Source of the DNA: Pomphorhynchus laevis
Taxonomy: Eukaryota > Acanthocephala > Palaeacanthocephala > Echinorhynchida > Pomphorhynchidae
DNA: 64,000 nt
Reading direction: 5' to 3'
Assembly: GCA_012934845.2 (NCBI GenBank)
Contig: WNNJ02000909.1
Span: 62,001-126,000, forward strand
A program made the position numbers and the translations under genes. Under the pieces are notes generated by a model that worked only from the letters and a program-made list of their open reading frames with translations, was not told where the DNA came from and made no database searches. Shown piece by piece: positions 33,611-42,539 of the stretch (its first letter is position 1; the number at the start of each line of letters is the position of its first letter).

Positions 33611-34300
33611 TATTTTTTAAAATATAATATTCAACCACTTTAAACATTATTATTTGAAAATTACCAGTGATTTTGGGTAATTTTTATTAAGATAAATTCA
33701 AATTTAATTAATACAGGTTGAATTAATTTGGATTGTGATAATTTAATTTAATTATGTAATTTATTAATTTAATTAATTTATAAATAATAATAATAAAAAA
33801 ATTTCTTTTTGGTCTTCAATTTTATCTAATAAGCAGCAACCTGATTGGTATACTGACTACACGACCCCATCAAGAAGATAAAGGATATAATTTTGATTGC
33901 CTTCAGACAATGCAATTTTGGACTTAATATTTCGTTATTATTGCATTACACTCGCAGCGTAGAAATACTGTAAAATTACGAGTTTAGTTATTCGTATTTT
34001 AAATTTGTTGCTTTCGAGCATTTCCACAATTATGTTTACAGTTCACAATATTTTTTATTTCTTATGTTTATAATTTTGATTTTTTTTAAAAACATTTCTT
34101 TGCATTATTAACATTTATAATTATAAATGTTAATATATTTATAAATTCTTATAAACGGTCTATTACAAGTTTTAGTTATTCGTATTTTAAATGCTATAAA
34201 TTTTATAAAAATAAAATTATATTTAAAATTATAATAAAATTATATTCGGTTGTAAATGTTAGTAAATTTTTGTTTTTTTATGATCTTTTATAATTCTTAG
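33611..34300. other. AT-rich region before a spliced gene
   Basis: No convincing exon found. A good splice acceptor (ttataattcttag) ends at 34,300, so at least the last part is probably an intron. Confidence 0.4.
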
Positions 34301-34861
34301 CTAGAATCTGAATGTTATATTGATAATGACAACATTATTCACGTGGAAATTGAAATTAATGGTATATACTTTTGCAACTGCTTAAAGCTAACGACAGGTC
34401 TCGATTGCATTCAAACTCTTCACATTAATCAAATAGAGTAATAAAATGTAAATATTTCTTGTGAATTTTTAGTGCATGTATTTAGAAATGAGCTAAATAA
34501 GCTACAACAAGAGATGCAGAATTTGCAAATGTTTATTTCAACAAATTATCGCCTTCATTCCAATGATTCTTTAGCGGGGTACCAAAATCGATGGAGAAAT
34601 AGTGTATTTCAAAAGAATGGGAAATTGGATGTTCCATCTTGCTCTACAAATTTATTGAATGCAAAAAATGGATCTTTACGTAGCTGGAATAATACTGAAG
34701 ATGCGAACCGAACACAGTTTTTAAACCTTCATTCAAATGAGTTACGGTCAATAGACCAACTCAATCATACTCGAAGCACTTCGATTTCCAGTTTAATGGA
34801 AAAACTAAACGTCAATAGAATGTCACTTAATATTGGACGATTTTTTAAACTTTACGACTGA
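34301..34861 (+). CDS. Two 3'-terminal exons of an unrecognised host gene
   Basis: Exon 34,301-34,437 follows an acceptor (aattcttag) and reads LESECYIDNDNIIHVEIEIN, GIYFCNCLKLTTGLDCIQTL, HINQIE. A 48-nt intron (34,438 GT to AG 34,485) keeps the frame, and the last exon (34,486-34,861) continues NELNKLQQEMQNLQMF, then a polar S/N-rich stretch to RFFKLYD and a stop. The first exon resembles a ubiquitin-like beta-grasp start, as in RASSF-type Ras-association domains (HVEIEING...LTTGLDCIQTL); the second begins with a short coiled coil. This is suggestive only and the domain would be incomplete. 5' exons are not found. An alternative acceptor at 34,472 would put the second exon out of frame, which is why I prefer 34,485. 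Confidence 0.5.
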
Positions 34862-35235
34862 TGTTTTTGCATTGCGCTTTTAGGATTCAACAATAATATT
34901 TACATAGCATAAATAATAAGTATTCAATACACATTGCTCTACAGGCTCCTGCAATTCAGACTAAATTAAGTTTGAATAATTAATTATTTAATAATAAATA
35001 ATATTATTTAATATTTAAATAATTAATTAGTTTTGCTAATTAATTAGTAAAACTCGCATAATGTTCATAAAAATTACTAATATCATTCATAATATAATAT
35101 GTACTATAATATTTAATACAATATCTAAATATTTAAAATTAAAATTCGTATTTACGGAAAAATTAAGCGACGTAAACATTCTAAACAATTAGCCAATTTA
35201 AAATTAAATTGGCTAATTTAATTTTAAATAAAATT
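34862..35235. other. AT-rich spacer with short inverted repeats
   Basis: 3' flank of the spliced gene, then self-complementary taattaatt runs (34,978-35,050) and an imperfect hairpin aatttaaaattaaattggct near 35,195. No gene. Confidence 0.4.
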
Positions 35236-35246
35236 AGCATCCTCCA

Positions 35247-35368
35247 CTGCATCCAGTAGTGGGAGGGATCTGGTACTGATGAGTCATTGTGATGACGAAA
35301 CGGCATTCGTCATTCTTTCGCATCACAATGACTCATCAGTGCCAGATCCCTTTCACTACTGGATGCAG
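35247..35368. repeat. Large fold-back inside the hammerhead array
   Basis: A 48-nt arm (35,247-35,294, starting CTGCATCCAGTAGTG and ending ATTGTGATG) is nearly perfectly complementary to 35,321-35,368 around a 26-nt loop. The left arm contains the 5' half of a hammerhead core, the right arm its inverse. An equivalent fold-back lies at 35,699-35,820. Confidence 0.85.
35276..35311 (+). ncRNA. Hammerhead ribozyme core 1 (type I-like)
   Basis: CTGATGA is followed by a 5-bp helix II (GTCAT, loop TGTG, ATGAC), the conserved GAAA, a 3-bp helix III (ACG, loop GCATT, CGT) and the cleavage triplet GTC. This is the complete conserved core in canonical order. Helix I pairing next to the core is not evident: flanks are GGTA before and ATTC after. 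Confidence 0.75.
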
Positions 35369-35417
35369 AGGAGGACTGGCATCCTCCACTGCATCCAGTA
35401 GTGGGAGGAATCTGGTA

Positions 35418-35453
35418 CTGATGAGTCATTGTGATGACGAAACGGCATTCGTT
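35418..35453 (+). ncRNA. Hammerhead ribozyme core 2
   Basis: Same core as copy 1 with helix II and GAAA intact, but the cleavage triplet reads GTT instead of GTC (still within the NUH rule). Confidence 0.7.
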
Positions 35454-35727
35454 ATTCTTTCGCGTCTGGCTTACATGTATTACAAGAAATTCACACGGAA
35501 TTGTCTCACTCTCCTTAAATTCATGATAAAAGTTAGCCGATATTATAGAGACCTGCGTTGGCATTTGCCAGTGCTTTTGCTAATAATTCTTTTTGGTGAA
35601 GCTGTAGTACTGATTTAGTACTCAATGATGTTACTAGAAATTTTCTAGTACATCATTCACATTGATTCATTCATTGGTTGCTGTCTGCCAGTCCTCCTCT
35701 GCATCCAGTAGTGGGAAGGATCTGGTA

Positions 35728-35763
35728 CTGATGAGTCATTGTGATGACGAAACGGCATTCGTC
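35728..35763 (+). ncRNA. Hammerhead ribozyme core 3
   Basis: Identical core to copy 1 with GTC, again inside a fold-back. Confidence 0.75.
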
Positions 35764-35869
35764 ATTCTTTCGCATCACAATGACTCATCAGTGCCAGATC
35801 CCTTTCACTACTGGATGCAGAGGAGGACTGGCATCCTCCACTGCATCCAGTAGTGGGAGGAATCTGGTA

Positions 35870-35905
35870 CTGATGAGTCATTGTGATGACGAAACGGCAT
35901 TCGTT
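35870..35905 (+). ncRNA. Hammerhead ribozyme core 4
   Basis: Identical to copy 2, with the GTT triplet. Confidence 0.7.
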
Positions 35906-36181
35906 ATTCTTTCGTGTCTGGCTTACATGGTTTACAAGAAATTCACGCGGAATGGTCTCACTCTCCTTAAATTCATGATAAAAGTTAGCCAATATTATAG
36001 AGACCTGCGCTGGCATTTGTCAGTGCTTTTGCTTATGATCCTTTTTTGGTGAAGCTGTAGTACTGATTTAGTACTCAATGATGTTACTAGAAAATTTTCT
36101 AGTACATCATTCACATTGATTCATTCATTGATTGCCGTCTGCCGGTCCTCCTCTGTATCCAGTAGCAGGAGTGATCTTGCA

Positions 36182-36217
36182 CTGATGAGTCATTGTGATG
36201 ACGAAACGGCATTCGTC
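36182..36217 (+). ncRNA. Hammerhead ribozyme core 5
   Basis: Intact core with GTC; the preceding flank is GATCTTGCA instead of GATCTGGTA. Confidence 0.75.
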
Positions 36218-36491
36218 ATTCTTTCGCGTCTGGCTTACATGTATTACAAGAAATTCACACGGAATTGTCTCACTCTCCTTAAATTCATGATAAAAGTTAG
36301 CCGATATTATAGAGACCTGCTTTGGCATTTGCCAGTGCTTTTGCTAATAATTCTTTTTGGTGAAGCTGTAGTACTGATTTAGTACTCAATGATGTTACTA
36401 GAAATTTTCTAGTACATCATTCACATTGATTCATTCATTGATTGCTGTCTGCCAGTCCTCCTCTGCATCCAGTAGCAGGAGGGATCTGGCA

Positions 36492-36527
36492 CTGATGAGT
36501 CATTGTGATAACAAAACGGCATTTGTC
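36492..36527 (+). ncRNA. Decayed hammerhead core 6
   Basis: CTGATGA and GTC remain, but GACGAAAC has become AACAAAAC, which removes the first G of GAAA and weakens helix II. Likely inactive end unit of the array. Confidence 0.65.
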
Positions 36528-36560
36528 ATTCTTTCGCATCTGGCTTACATGGTTTATATA

Positions 36561-37689
36561 AAGTATTAATTTTAAATTTTTTATTTTTAACAATATGCCA
36601 AAATATTAATATATAATTTGGCAAAATATAAAATAAATATTAATAATAATGCTAAAATATTAATAAATTATGCGCCAAAATATTAATAAAAATAATGTAA
36701 GAATATACATTAATAATACTCCGTGTAATATTTTTTCAAAGTAATTGAATTTCCAGGTAATACACACGTCTTACCTTCTGTCTTCCATTGATCACTGAGT
36801 ATTCCATTATCACTTAAAATTAGAAGGTTTTCATCATATCTGTAAATACGATGTCGTCTTGCGTACACTGTGTTTGCTATATAAGGTATTCAAAATAGGT
36901 CATGCCATTATTATGTGACTTGCTTGAGGAAATAAGCCGTTATTTATTCCATAGGAAAGCTTCAATTACTTATTAACAATAAATGTGCTTTATATATAAA
37001 ATCTTATTTTTTATGTACCACTTGCCCACAAAGATTATAATTTCCTTCTTGTCTAATTAAATGAATATTGAAAATATTACAGTGTATGAATTCGCTTAGA
37101 TTGTGGACGGGTTCATTCATGATAATGATGCATTTTCTAAACACGTCACCTTAATTTTCACTTTAACTGAAAGTTATAATAATTCAACTTTCATAAGTAA
37201 TTTAAAATGTTTACAATCAATTAAATTTATTTTAATTTTAAACTTGTCTAAGCAGTAATCCTCACTGTTATATTAATCAATTAAAACCTAGTTACAAAAG
37301 GTTTAGGTCGCTAATAAAGGATATTAATGTCGTTACTATTTGCGACATCAAGAACAATCAAAATTAATCTTTAGAATCTTCTATTTAAATGAATCCGATC
37401 AGCTGACTGAGTCTACGTATTTTATACTATTTATAAAACAAAAATAATAAATAAAATAAATAATTAAATAATAAATTATTATTGGCATCTTCAGAAAATT
37501 TGGCGCTATGTGCTGACTCATCCCATAGCATCGGTAAATGTTGATTTTGTTTGTTGTATCACCTTCAGGTTTAAAGATCAGAGTAAAGTCTGATTTCACA
37601 CGACTAATGGCCAATAAACTAAACGGTTTGTATCAGAAGTAGAGATCACGATATTTTCGGATGGTTGTTGACTCTCTTTATGTACAAAA
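36561..37689. other. AT-rich non-coding region
   Basis: No gene recognised. An inverted piece of the PLE tail (ctgactgagtctacgtattt) lies at about 37,404-37,470 on the minus strand. Confidence 0.4.
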
Positions 37690-37850
37690 TACGAGTTGTG
37701 TATTGGCTTAAAGCAGCAAGTTAGAGTTGTTTCCCATAAGTGCTGGTATTCGACAAGGTTATCATTTGTTTACACTTATATTCTTAGTTTACATGAACAG
37801 TATATTGATAGGCGTTTATCTGACGGATGCCTGTCTTTATTTCTGTTCTC
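37690..37850 (+). mobile_element. LINE RT motif-B fragment
   Basis: A short plus-strand frame reads FPISAGIRQGYHLFTLIFLVYMNSIL, equivalent to the GxRQGxPLSPxLFxxYxN motif of LINE RTs (split here as AGIRQGYHLFTLIF and VYMNSIL). The rest of the element is gone. Family unassigned. Confidence 0.5.
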
Positions 37851-37869
37851 TTAAGATATGTGTGTTATT

Positions 37870-38990
37870 ATTTAATAATTTTTTATTAAATAAGCGAACA
37901 AATTTATTTAGGTAGCCTTATTCTTAATAAAACCAATTCTTTAAAACCAATAGTGGCCCAATTATAGCTGACTTATTTTTAAGCTTAATATAATATGAAT
38001 ATTTTCATAATTGTTTAAAAAATAAATCTAAATTATATAAATATATAAAATATATGTTTCAAAATTATGTGATATTATACGTACATTAAACTAATAAGAA
38101 ATAAAATAATAATTTTTATTCGAAGAGCGATCAATCTTATCTAGACTGATAATAAACAATAATATCAATCCACATATTATCAATGTGTATTTAATTTTAA
38201 TAATTTTTATTCAATGAGCGAAACAAATCAGCCTTATTTTTAACAAAATAAGAAGGTATATATTTTGATATAAACATTAAATTAGCATCAATTAAAACTT
38301 TTGTTAATTTATATCGTAAAAATGACATATTTAAATTTACAAGAAACATTTTTGCATGAGCATTTATGCATACCATATAATATAAAATATAATACATTAA
38401 ATAATGAAATTTTAAGAATTGCAACAATATGTAATGATATTGGCTTTCTTCAAAATCATTTAAATAATTTAATAGATACATATTTTAAACTAGGTTACTA
38501 TAAAAATAACATCAAGCAGAAAATAGTAAAATATATAAATCAACACAATAATATAAAGAATAAACTTAAACTCTTAAGTGGCAAAAAGGTATAAAAAGGT
38601 ATGAAATATGTTTCGATATATTGATGATATATGTATTTAATTCTAATAATTTTTATTCAATTAGTGAACAAATTTATCCAGAAAGCTATATTCTTAACAA
38701 AACCAATATTAATGATAAAGAAGGTGTATATCTAGATATGAACATTAAATTAACATTAACTAAAACTACTATTAATTTATATCGTAAAGATGACATATTT
38801 AAATTTACAAGAAACATATTTTTGCATGAGCATTCATGCATACCATATAATATAAAATATAATACATCAAATAATGAAATTTTAAGAATTGCCATAATAT
38901 GTTGATATTGCCTGTCGTCAAAATCATTTAAATAATTTAATAGATACATATTTTAAATTAAGTTACTGTAAATATTATCAAACAAAATAT
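37870..38990 (+). mobile_element. PLE-like RT fragments, at least three pieces
   Basis: Plus-strand pieces repeat the RT parts of the 43.2-kb copy: SGPIIADLFLSLI (37.95 kb); LYRKNDIF, HLCIPYNIKYNT, NEILRIATICNDIGFLQNHL and KYINQHNNIKNKLKLL (38.3-38.58); then FRYIDDIC (38.61), NDKEGVYLDMNIKLTLTK and LYRKDDIFKFTRNIF (38.73-38.82). The same 3' portion appears twice in a row, so pieces of two copies are joined. Broken. Confidence 0.6.
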
Positions 38991-39399
38991 AAATCAACAA
39001 AATATTTCTGAAAATAAATTTAATTAGCTATTTAATTTAGTTATTGATGAAAAAATTGTAAATAGAGAAAATACGTCAGTATTATGTATTTAAGCGCTGC
39101 TAGTAAATATTTTTTTATTACAAAAAAGTATTAAAATATTAAATTTATAATATATTAATTAGCAAAATAATATTTAAATAATATTTAAATATAATATTTA
39201 AAAAATTTTATATTATTTAAATATTTGTAATATTTAAATATAATATTTAATATTAGCAAAATAATATTTAAAATATGGATGAATATTTATTTGATATGGA
39301 TGAATATTTATTTAATACAAAAAAGTATTAAAATATTAAATTTACAATATATAAATCAACAAAATAATGGTAAAAATATATTTAAACTATAGAGCAAAA
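38990..39399. repeat. AT-rich repeat block shared with 43.79-44.23 kb
   Basis: A palindromic ATATTTAAATATAATATTTAAAA-type stretch (39,165-39,275) and surrounding text are repeated almost exactly at 43,970-44,080. Together with the flanking PLE 3' part, 38.6-39.9 kb duplicates 43.4-44.7 kb. Confidence 0.7.
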
Positions 39400-39913
39400 A
39401 AATATGGATGAATAATAAACAAAATGTTTTGTATTTGAATAAGGTATAATGAATAATTCTGGCAAGTATCAATACATGAATTTTATGATAAGTTTTGCAG
39501 AATACGGATCCCTATACACGACAGAGGACCATGTTGTGTATAATATTAAAGCAATCAATCGTGTTCGTCGATGAGTCATGTTTTCGAATGCCCTAATATG
39601 TAGTTTTCGTTAATGAAAGTAGACAAACTCGTGATATACATTTGAAAGTGAGCGTAATGAAAATTTTATTAATCAACGAACGCTCTTGATTTAACGACCA
39701 TCCTGACTTTGTCAATGTCAGTTCCAAAGATCTGGGCTATACAGTTGCGTTTGTTTTTAAAATGATTTATACAAATTGTAATTATAGATGTTTATATATC
39801 AATAATTATACCCCAAAGCCAAAAGGCAGTATTAAGATTAATAAAGCTCTTCATTAGAATAAGATACTAGATGATCAAATTTCATAAAAGACGAATACGC
39901 CATTAGCGTGTAG
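39400..39913 (+). mobile_element. LINE-B-family 3' fragment, second copy
   Basis: Same as 32.58-33.0 kb (FYDKFCRIRIPIHD at about 39.48 kb; 3' UTR ccaaagccaaaaggcag). It runs into the tail-block start (attagaataagatactagat) and stops abruptly at 39,913, where the RLE element R-2 begins through a snap-back hairpin. Confidence 0.6.
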
Positions 39914-39942
39914 TACCAGTACCATTGAGTCTGGTACTGGTA
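39914..39942. repeat. Snap-back hairpin at a rearrangement junction
   Basis: TACCAGTACC (39914-39923) pairs perfectly with GGTACTGGTA (39933-39942) across a 9-nt loop. The right arm is native RLE-element sequence (also at 55.84 kb and 62.75 kb); the left arm is absent from those copies and from other tail blocks, so it appears to be templated by the right arm. Confidence 0.75.
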
Positions 39943-40444
39943 TGAGTAACGGTTCAATAGTAACACTGGCATACACATCACGAAGTGCTACTGCGATCTT
40001 GTCTCTTATTGTGTTATGTCGTATAAATGGTATTCCACCAACTTGACATGAGAGTGCGTGTGTGATATTGAAGTTCTGTCCACAAATACATTTTGATGGA
40101 GTGTTTACTGGTTTCCATCCATATCTTGCTGATATCACGTCCTGGAATTGTTGCTTCGATAAGTATCGACCAGTTTGTGTAGCGGGATAAGCACTGAGCC
40201 ATAACGAGGTTCCAGAATTATTAGTGATATGTTTGATATTCTCCTTTTCTATACTTGTTAATTCATTTAATACTTGCATTTGTATTTCTTTAAACAGCAA
40301 TTGTTTTTCCTCCTTTATTTGCAGGGCGATTTGAGACTGACTATTTTCCCATTGTGAGCAATCTAGGTCGTTCATTGGTGCACACATTCGTAGTGAAGAT
40401 GTGTATTCTTCTAACGTGTTTGAGCTAGATTTATTCACTCCCAA
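39923..40444 (-). pseudogene. R-2 post-RT region: CCHC and partial RLE
   Basis: Reads GGLGVNKSSSNTLEEYTSS (end of RT thumb), SLWLSAYPATQTGRYLSKQQF, CICGQNFNITHALSC (CCHC), RHNTIRDKIAVALRDVY, EPLLIPVPDS, then ends at the junction before the nuclease core. The preceding frame begins inside former RT sequence, without an ATG. Close to the complete copies at 55.4 and 62.3 kb. Confidence 0.75.
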
Positions 40445-40454
40445 TCCACCTAGT

Positions 40455-41050
40455 TTAATTGGTAGCTGAACAATTGTATCTCGGAGGCAGGAATATAGCC
40501 TCCGAGAAAAGTGTATCTAGGTGACCCTCCTTCCATAATTGCAGACGGCGAGTGAGTGTTTTTCTTATAATACTTACTTTATTCGAACTGATCATTTGTA
40601 GTAAAAGATGAGATAGGATAGTTATCATCTTTAAAGCTGTACATGCTTTTGTTGAATTTGAATTGAATTCCTCCAGAAGATCAGATATTATCGAGATAAT
40701 CTGCTTTGTATTGTTGCATTTTGGTAAGTGTATTAAGTTTGGCTTACAGTGGATTACAATGTCGTATATTGTGTCTAGTGTAATATATTCACTGGGCCTT
40801 TCCGGATTTACATAGTCTGTAGAATCGCGCGATCTGTGTTGTGATGCAGGATGTTGTCCATCATTTGAAACTTGATCGTGTAATTTGACATTAGTATTTG
40901 TCGGTTGAGCAGCGTTATGCGATGGTTGTATACTAGGCTGTGTAACACATATTCTATTACAACAGTTCAAAGCCGAACAATTTATACGAGGCTTTCTTGC
41001 TCGCGCGCACTTGCAACCCTTGCATTTCGCTGCTTGGCCGTTGCACGTAC
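40455..41050 (-). pseudogene. R-2 N-terminal zinc-finger region
   Basis: Contains the cysteine cluster (CCTCNGQAAKCKGCKC-like, INCSALNCCNR), a polar linker (PSHNAAQPTNTNVKLHD), and helices KPNLIHLPKCN, ISDLLEEFNSNST, TRRLQLWKEGHLD and LFSEAIFL, after which the parental RT should begin. Instead the frame runs PPRYNCSATN and stops, because the deletion joins the C-terminal part out of frame. Confidence 0.75.
40479..40507. repeat. Hairpin at the RT-deletion junction
   Basis: TCTCGGAGGC (40479-40488) and GCCTCCGAGA (40498-40507) form a perfect 10-bp stem with a 9-nt loop, exactly at the point where R-2 and R-4 depart from R-5. The identical hairpin lies at 56,389-56,417. Confidence 0.8.
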
Positions 41051-41115
41051 AGCATCTCGCGATGCTTGCCGGTTGACCTCTTGGTACGATATTTCTGCTT
41101 TCCTTGTATATTATT

Positions 41116-41544
41116 TATTGTAAGTAGTTATTAGTTAGCAGCTGGTAAACCACAACGCGATATTTCGTCAATTTGCCAACCGGATTGTATGTAATTTGTG
41201 TATAGAACTTAATATAACCAAGACAAATTTCAATTGGAAAGTCGATTGTATGTTTGTTAAAAACCAAACATTTTTTTTATTAAACCTAACTTGTTTTAAT
41301 AACAATTATATTATAATAATATTAATATTATATCCTTGTAAAATAATAAAAATGTTGATATTTTTATTTTCTATATAAATTAAATCAGTTAACCGATTAA
41401 AAATAAATATTTATATTTTAAATATAAATTTTTGTTTATTAATAAATCGAGGTATCTTTAGTTTTTTAAATAAAAAATTAAGATAAATTTTGACATAAAA
41501 TGTCAAAAACAGCATGAAACCATAAAGAACCTTTATTTTTTATA
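41116..41544. other. RLE-element 5' flank and AT-rich DNA
   Basis: Includes the probable 5' UTR of R-2 (taagtagttattagttagca, similar to 4.78 kb and 57.03 kb). No gene. Confidence 0.5.
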
Positions 41545-42490
41545 TTAGAGTGTTGATTTATATTTTTTACTATTTTCTGTTTGATGGTATTTTTATAGTA
41601 ACCTAGAATTAAATTATTTAAATTATTTAAATAATTTTAAAGAAAACCAATATCGTTACAAATTGTTGCAATTCTTAAAATTTTATTATTTAATGTATTA
41701 TATTTTATATTATATGGTACGCATGAATGTTCATGCAAAACTGGTTTTGTAAATTTTAATATGTCATCTTCAACATATAAATTAAAAGTGGTTTTAATTT
41801 TTTGTTAATTTAATATATTATATCTCTAGATATATACCTTCTTTATCATTAATATTGGTTTTATTAAGAATATGGCTACATGGATAAATTTGTTCGTTAT
41901 TGGATAAAAATTATCAGAGTAAAATACAATAAAATACCTCTAATTCTTATTCTGATGCAACGTCTGTTATTTATTAGTGAAATTCAAAAAAAAATGACGT
42001 ATTTTTAAATTTCTATTTTTATTTTAACTTGATTTAAATTATAGAAAATCTAAAAACAATTATTAATTTTATTATATAAGTATTAAATTTTGATTAAGCA
42101 TTATTATGTTTTGTTTATTTTATAATTATAAATATGTATTATATATAAATACATAAATATCAGAAATATTTTGTTGATTTATATATTTAAATATTTTATG
42201 TTTAATTTCATTTTTATAGTAACCTAGTTTAAAATATGCATCTATTAAACTATTAAGAAGATTTTGAAAGCCAATATCATTACATCATGGCAGTTCTTAA
42301 AATTTTATTATTTAATGTAATATATTTTATATTATATGGTGTGCATTAATGCCCATGAAAAAGAAACATGTTTTTTTTTGTAGATTTGAATATCGTCATA
42401 CAAATATCGTCATCTTTAAGATATAAATTAAAAGTAGTTTTAATTGATATAAATTTAATATTCATATATACCTTCTTTATCAGCTAATTA
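41545..42490 (-). mobile_element. Inverted PLE-like thumb fragments and a tail block
   Basis: Two minus-strand pieces (41,545-41,930 and 42,150-42,490) match the 3' part of the PLE-like ORF (CMPYNIKYNTLNN-like and NIKNK-like segments), with a plus-strand tail block (cttattctgatgcaacgtct) at 41,935-42,060 between them. The second lies back to back with the plus-strand copy that starts at 42,540. Partial inverted upstream copies are a known habit of PLEs. Broken. Confidence 0.55.
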
Positions 42491-42539
42491 ATAATGGAAT
42501 CTCGAATATATCTAAGATAAACATTTGGAAAGATTATAT

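Larger units (their letters stand above)
35236..36560 (+). repeat. Tandem array with hammerhead cores (retrozyme/satellite-like)
   Basis: Six cores start at 35276, 35418, 35728, 35870, 36182 and 36492, spaced 142, 310, 142, 312 and 310 bp. The basic unit is thus about 310 bp; in two places an extra 142 bp containing a large fold-back is inserted. Units share cttacatg, aaattcac.cggaat, gtactgatttagtactcaat, a hairpin aatgatgttactagaaa/ttttctagtacatcatt, and gcatccagtag before each core. No coding capacity. Ends at 35,236 and 36,560 are abrupt against unrelated AT-rich DNA. Confidence 0.85.
39923..41115 (-). mobile_element. RLE-LINE lacking its RT (copy R-2), 3' truncated
   Basis: On the minus strand the N-terminal region (41.1-40.46 kb) is joined directly to the post-RT region (40.45-39.92 kb). 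The junction carries a hairpin (40,479-40,507). Compared with R-1 and R-5 about 1 kb or more encoding all RT motifs is missing. The element is cut at 39,923 within the RLE domain. The same deletion occurs in R-4. The initiating ATG of R-4 is changed here (gtaccaagagg). Confidence 0.8.

Noticed and set aside
35289-36382. Several 60-110-residue frames in the hammerhead array
   Set aside because: They arise because the tandem units repeat; they run across ribozyme cores and inverted copies and differ between units, so no protein is supported.
35236-36560. CRISPR-like array
   Set aside because: The repeats are 310 bp with conserved interiors, not short repeats with unique spacers, and the DNA is eukaryotic.
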